NCBI GenBank assembly: GCA_963698435.1
Contig: CAVOQV010000005.1
Location: 372,001-436,000 of the forward strand
Direction: 5' to 3'
Length of the DNA: 64,000 nt
From: Sva-07 sp963698435
GTDB taxonomy: Bacteria > Actinomycetota > Acidimicrobiia > Acidimicrobiales > Ilumatobacteraceae
In this document: piece by piece, positions 60,439-64,000 of the stretch
Numbering within the stretch: the first letter of the stretch is position 1
How the letters are laid out: each line of letters begins with the position of its first letter
The notes under the pieces: generated by a model
Seen by the model: only the letters and a program-made list of their open reading frames with translations
Database searches by the model: none
Told to the model about the DNA's origin: nothing
Position numbers and translations under genes: made by a program

Positions 60439-62486
60439 ACCGGCACCCCGGGCTGGCTCTCTTCGACCTCGGTCGCGTCCGAGTCGGGTTCGCCGTCGGC
60501 AACCGAGTCGTGATCGGGCCCATCGAGCTCGATCGATGCCGACACCGGATCGACCGCCCGACGGCGTCTCGAGCCGGGAAACGCAGCCAACAGCGTGCCG
60601 AGCGCCATGATGCCCCCGCCGATCCACAGCCAGAGGATCATCGGCTTGATGAACACCCGGATCGCAGCCTCGGTGTCGCCGGGTGCGACGCCCTGGCCGA
60701 GTGTGAGATAGATGTCCTCGTTCCATCCGGTTCGTACCGAGGGCGTACCGATGTCGGCGCCCATGTTGAGGTATCTCGTCGTCGCCGGCCGGTACACCTG
60801 CTCGCCGTCGAGACGCACGTTGGCGGCAATCCGACGTTCGCTCTCCCGATCGTTCGTGCGTTCGTCGACCGAGATCAGTTCGAAGCTGTGCCCTCCCCAC
60901 TCGACGACCTCACCGACGCGCAGGTCGAGCGTGGCGGAGTGGGTGAAGCTGTTCGACGCAGCCAACGCCACCGCGATGACGATCACGCCGATGTGCACGA
61001 CCATGCCGCCGTTTGCACGGCCGACGAATCCGCGCCAGCCCTGACGACGAGTGGCCAATGCGAGCTGTCGAACGGCCGAACCCATGGCGAAGCCGGCGAG
61101 CCCGAATGCGACGAGTGGCGCCCATCCGTCGGCACCGACGAGCACCGCGATCGCCAGCCCGAGCGCACCGGACCATGCGGGCCAGAAGAGCCGGGTGCGC
61201 AACAGCTCGGCCGAGGCCTTGCGCCATGGCAGCACCGGTGCGACGCCCATGAGGAACAGGAGCATCAACCCGATCGGCTGCGACAAGCGGTCGAAGTAGG
61301 GGGCGCCGACGAGCGTCTGACGGTCCTGGAACGCTTCGACCAGCAGGGGGAACAACGTGCCCAGCAGGATCACGAACGCCCACACGGTGAACAGCACGTT
61401 GTTGGCGAGGAACGAGCCCTCGCGAGACAGCGGCGAATCGATCGAACCCGGCGAGCGGAGCCGGTCGCCGCGCCACGCGATCAGCCCCAGCGAGACGACG
61501 ACGACGACACCGAAGAACGCGAGCAGCCAGTTCCCGACCGGCCCGTCTCCGAATGCGTGCACCGAGCTCAAGATGCCCGACCGCGTGAGGAAGGTGCCGA
61601 GGATGGTGAGCGCAAACGTGGCGACGAGCAGGCTGAGGTTCCACACCCGCAACATCCCGCGCCGTTCCTGCACGAGCACCGAGTGGATGTAGGCGGTGCC
61701 CGTGAGCCACGGCAGCAGCGAGGCGTTCTCGACGGGGTCCCACGCCCACACGCCGGACCAACCCAGCACCTCGTAGCTCCACCAACCACCGAGCAGGATC
61801 CCGATCGTGAGAAACGCCCAGGAGAACAGCGCCCAACGGCGCGTCTCCATCAGCCAACCCTCGCCGAGCCGTCCGGTGACGAGCGCCGCGATCGCAAACG
61901 CGAACGGCACGGTGAAACCGACGTACCCGAGATACAGGATCGGCGGGTGGAAGAGCACCAGGATGTGGTTCTGCAACAGCGGATTGGGGCCGGGTCCGCT
62001 CGTGACACCGACCGCACCGGCGGCGAACGGGTCGGCCGGACCGAAGCTCAACAGCGCGAAGAACGCCGACACCACGAACATGACGATCAGCGCCCAGCCG
62101 ACGAGCACGTCATCGGTGCGACCACGGAACCGCCACGCAACCGCTGCGGTGAACCCTGCAAGGGTCAGCGACCACAGCAGAATCGACCCCTCGAGCGCCG
62201 ACCACATGGCGGCGATGTTGTAGAGCGTCGGTGTATCAGCAGAGCCGACCTGCTGGATGTAGGCGAGCGAGAAGTCCCTCGTGATCAACGCCCTCTGCAT
62301 CATCACGACAGCGAGCACGATGCCGCCGAACGCGATCCACGCGTAGACCGGCCCCTGCTTGAGGAGTTTTCGGTCGCCTTGGCGGATCCCGTACAGCACG
62401 GCGAGCGCGCCGAACACCGATGCCGCCAGCATCAGCAGCAGACCGGCTCGACCGAGCGCTGAATTGATGCTCGCTGCGAACAGCAT
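60435..62486 (-). CDS. ccmF: Heme lyase CcmF
   Basis: 683 residues from ATG at 62486 (a GTG one codon earlier is possible). The tryptophan-rich WWD motif is clear: GGWWSYEVLGWSGVWAWDP. About 14 hydrophobic segments and the flanking histidine region NHILVLFHPPILYLG fit CcmF. It ligates heme to apocytochrome c. Its start overlaps the ccmE stop (TGATG). Confidence 0.95.
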   Translation of the reverse strand: MLFAASINSALGRAGLLLMLAASVFGALAVLYGIRQGDRKLLKQGPVYAWIAFGGIVLAVVMMQRALITRDFSLAYIQQVGSADTPTLYNIAAMWSALEGSILLWSLTLAGFTAAVAWRFRGRTDDVLVGWALIVMFVVSAFFALLSFGPADPFAAGAVGVTSGPGPNPLLQNHILVLFHPPILYLGYVGFTVPFAFAIAALVTGRLGEGWLMETRRWALFSWAFLTIGILLGGWWSYEVLGWSGVWAWDPVENASLLPWLTGTAYIHSVLVQERRGMLRVWNLSLLVATFALTILGTFLTRSGILSSVHAFGDGPVGNWLLAFFGVVVVVSLGLIAWRGDRLRSPGSIDSPLSREGSFLANNVLFTVWAFVILLGTLFPLLVEAFQDRQTLVGAPYFDRLSQPIGLMLLFLMGVAPVLPWRKASAELLRTRLFWPAWSGALGLAIAVLVGADGWAPLVAFGLAGFAMGSAVRQLALATRRQGWRGFVGRANGGMVVHIGVIVIAVALAASNSFTHSATLDLRVGEVVEWGGHSFELISVDERTNDRESERRIAANVRLDGEQVYRPATTRYLNMGADIGTPSVRTGWNEDIYLTLGQGVAPGDTEAAIRVFIKPMILWLWIGGGIMALGTLLAAFPGSRRRRAVDPVSASIELDGPDHDSVADGEPDSDATEVEESQPGVPV

Positions 62487-62989
62487 CACGCGGCGGAGAC
62501 GCCCGAGCAGCCGGCCGCTTCGGCATCGGCGACCCGCTCGTCGTTGACGGCGACGTATTCATCGGAGTGCTTGACCTCGACACGGTCACCGAGCAGGGTG
62601 CCGTTCTCGATCACCCCGTGCACGACCACAGGGATGCACTCCTTGAAGATGCCGCCAGGCTCCCCGTCGTAGCTGACCGGCATCGTCTCGCCGTTGAACG
62701 AGATCGTGAACACCGTGGTGTTCGCCACTCGTTCGACGGACCCCTCGTCGACGGTGCCCTGCAGGCGGATCCGGCGATCCTCGTCGCAGCCACTGCGCTG
62801 GCCGACCTCATCGACGTTGCAGTAGTAGTCGACGGCCTGAGTGAGGAACTGCGTGACGATCACGCCACCAGCGACGACGACCAGCCCGAGTACGAGCAGC
62901 GGCAACCAGTTGCGCTTGGCCCGGACCGGCGCGGCGGGGCCGACCGCAGACCGGGGGGAGAGATCCATGTCGCTCGAGTCGTCGTTCAT
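62486..62989 (-). CDS. ccmE: Heme chaperone CcmE
   Basis: 167 residues from ATG at 62989. One anchor helix (about 30-48), an OB-fold and the heme-binding motif KHSDEYV: His141 with Tyr145, the HxxxY pattern of proteobacterial CcmE rather than the CxxxY variant. Holds heme covalently before transfer to CcmF. Longer open sequence upstream is not needed. Confidence 0.9.
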   Translation of the reverse strand: MNDDSSDMDLSPRSAVGPAAPVRAKRNWLPLLVLGLVVVAGGVIVTQFLTQAVDYYCNVDEVGQRSGCDEDRRIRLQGTVDEGSVERVANTTVFTISFNGETMPVSYDGEPGGIFKECIPVVVHGVIENGTLLGDRVEVKHSDEYVAVNDERVADAEAAGCSGVSAA

Positions 62990-63009
62990 GTTCTGTACAT
63001 TCTGCTCGC

Positions 63010-63144
63010 TCAGAGCCAGTACTTGTCCTCGTCCGGAACCTGTTTTCCGAGTCGTTTCCCAGATCGAACCACCCGCCACGACATGACGGCAACCGTGACG
63101 AACGTGAGCACGTACCCACCGATGATGAACCCGGCGTCCTCCAT
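63010..63144 (-). CDS. ccmD: CcmD-like small membrane protein
   Basis: 44 residues (MEDAGFIIGGYVLTFVTVAV, then MSWRVVRSGKRLGK). One membrane helix followed by a basic tail is the CcmD pattern; such genes are often missed because of size. Its start overlaps the ccmC stop (ATGA) and it lies between ccmC and ccmE, the expected place. It helps release holo-CcmE. Confidence 0.8.
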   Translation of the reverse strand: MEDAGFIIGGYVLTFVTVAVMSWRVVRSGKRLGKQVPDEDKYWL

Positions 63145-63977
63145 CAGGCGTCTCCGTCCTGAGTCCGAGCAGCGTCGACTCGATCAGCGTCGGCACGATC
63201 GTCCTCGGCGCGGCGGGCTGCGAGTGCGTCGTCGAGACCTCGCTCGTCGAGGAGATCCTCCATCGCCATCACTCGGGTCCGATGCATCACGAGCCACACA
63301 TAGAGCAACGAGAACGCGACGACGCCGACGAACAGGCTGAACAGCATCAATCCATCCATGCTGACATCACCATCGGTGCCGAGGACCGTGGCCTCCTGGT
63401 GCAAGCTGCGCCAGAGGCGGACACTCCAGTGGACGAGTGGGATCTCCAGCACGGCCAACATGCCGATCACGGCGCTACGACGAGCACGCTGCTCATGGGT
63501 GCCGCCGAGGCGTCTGACCGCCAGGTAGCCGATGTAGGTGACGAACAACAGCGCCGTCGTGGTGAGGCGAGCGTCCCACTGCCAGAACACGCCCCAGGTG
63601 AGACGGCCCCACAGTGCTCCGATCACGAGCGTGACGGCGACGAACGCCGTCCCGATCTCGGCGCTCGCGCCGGCGAGACGGTCCCAACCGAGCGACTTCT
63701 TCTTGCCGAAGAAGTACATCGCGGACGCGACGGCGGTGACGATGAATGCGAGATAGGCGATCCAGATCGTCGGGACGTGCACGTACAACAGGCGAACGCT
63801 CTCGCGCTGGTCACGATCCTCCGGAGAGAACCCGAGACCGAACGCAACCAACCAGACCATCGCGACGATCGTGGAGACGCCGATGATCCTGGTGCCCCGT
63901 GTGCCGGTTCCAGCACCGGTGGCGGGTCGAGCGTCAGCGGGATCGGTCGGGCTGAGCGTGGGATCCGTCGTCGTCAT
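63144..63977 (-). CDS. ccmC: Heme exporter protein CcmC
   Basis: 277 residues. Six hydrophobic segments and the WWD-type motif WGVFWQWDARLT; VHVPTIWIAYLAF and VHWSVRLWRSLHQ supply the flanking histidines. CcmC loads heme onto CcmE. A ribosome site (AGGAA) precedes the ATG at 63977. First ccm gene in view on the minus strand; ccmA/ccmB may lie beyond the window edge. Confidence 0.93.
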   Translation of the reverse strand: MTTTDPTLSPTDPADARPATGAGTGTRGTRIIGVSTIVAMVWLVAFGLGFSPEDRDQRESVRLLYVHVPTIWIAYLAFIVTAVASAMYFFGKKKSLGWDRLAGASAEIGTAFVAVTLVIGALWGRLTWGVFWQWDARLTTTALLFVTYIGYLAVRRLGGTHEQRARRSAVIGMLAVLEIPLVHWSVRLWRSLHQEATVLGTDGDVSMDGLMLFSLFVGVVAFSLLYVWLVMHRTRVMAMEDLLDERGLDDALAARRAEDDRADADRVDAARTQDGDA

Positions 63978-64000
63978 GTCCGATTCCTGCAGGGGTGGGG

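Noticed and set aside
1..64000. tRNA or rRNA genes
   Set aside because: No cloverleaf or rRNA signature recognised in the intergenic gaps.

Overview
The window is high-GC, densely coding chromosomal DNA from an actinomycete-like bacterium. The gene mix points to the class Acidimicrobiia, an Ilumatobacter-like lineage: a mycothiol-dependent isomerase-family protein, an F420-type (deazaflavin) nitroreductase, a sunset-domain protein, SARP-type giant regulators, Thr/Pro-rich secreted proteins, GTG starts and many ATGA/GTGA overlaps. That placement is inference; no rRNA is present to confirm it.

Layout. 1-6.2 kb (minus): start of a soft-metal P-type ATPase with its MerR regulator, galT, a frameshifted secreted protein, an AlkA-like glycosylase and a citramalate synthase fused to a small conserved domain. 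Upstream of cimA is a 13-residue leader peptide with four Ile codons followed by two hairpins. 6.4-7.2 kb is non-coding but full of UUCG and GNRA hairpins, with a promoter and a terminator on the plus strand: a candidate large structured RNA of about 730 nt. 7.3-9.2 kb: ilvE and leuB. 9.3-21.5 kb: a secreted propeller-like protein, greA, hydrolase, ABC1 kinase, FKBP lipoprotein, the NAD genes nadA-nadB-MOSC-nadC, small proteins and a nitrilase.

21.5-28.8 kb looks like an accessory region. Copies of a 26-bp inverted-repeat element (GTCCGA-N14-TCGGAC) sit at about 21.6, 24.6 and 28.8 kb. They bracket two frameshifted GT-C type membrane proteins and then a block with a serine recombinase, a flavodiiron-like metallo-hydrolase, a mycothiol-dependent isomerase homologue, a TetR regulator with a 31-bp operator over its own start, and an Asp-nucleophile hydrolase.

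29-31.8 kb: IclR regulator divergent from leuCD. 31.8-41.2 kb: lipoprotein hydrolase, SARP regulator, membrane proteins, nitroreductase, M20 peptidase, DEAD-box helicase. 41.2-46.2 kb: leuA behind a leader peptide with four consecutive Leu codons, sunset-domain protein, ferredoxin, pyrF, serA. 46.2-52.8 kb: GNAT plus OSBS/NSAR racemase, SCP2 protein, SufR-like regulator divergent from mrp, zincin and a PolA-like polymerase without a 5' nuclease. 52.8-58.4 kb: second SARP regulator (frameshifted), second frameshifted secreted propeller-like protein, DUF4328 protein, SixA-like phosphatase. 58.4-64 kb: a System I cytochrome c maturation operon read ccmC-D-E-F-G-H-I, continuing past the window edge.

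How it fits together: branched-chain amino acid synthesis is spread over four loci (cimA; ilvE-leuB; leuCD; leuA) and appears to be controlled by three different devices: an Ile attenuator, a Leu attenuator and an IclR operator. At least six genes carry single-base frame breaks, so sequence error must be considered before calling them pseudogenes.
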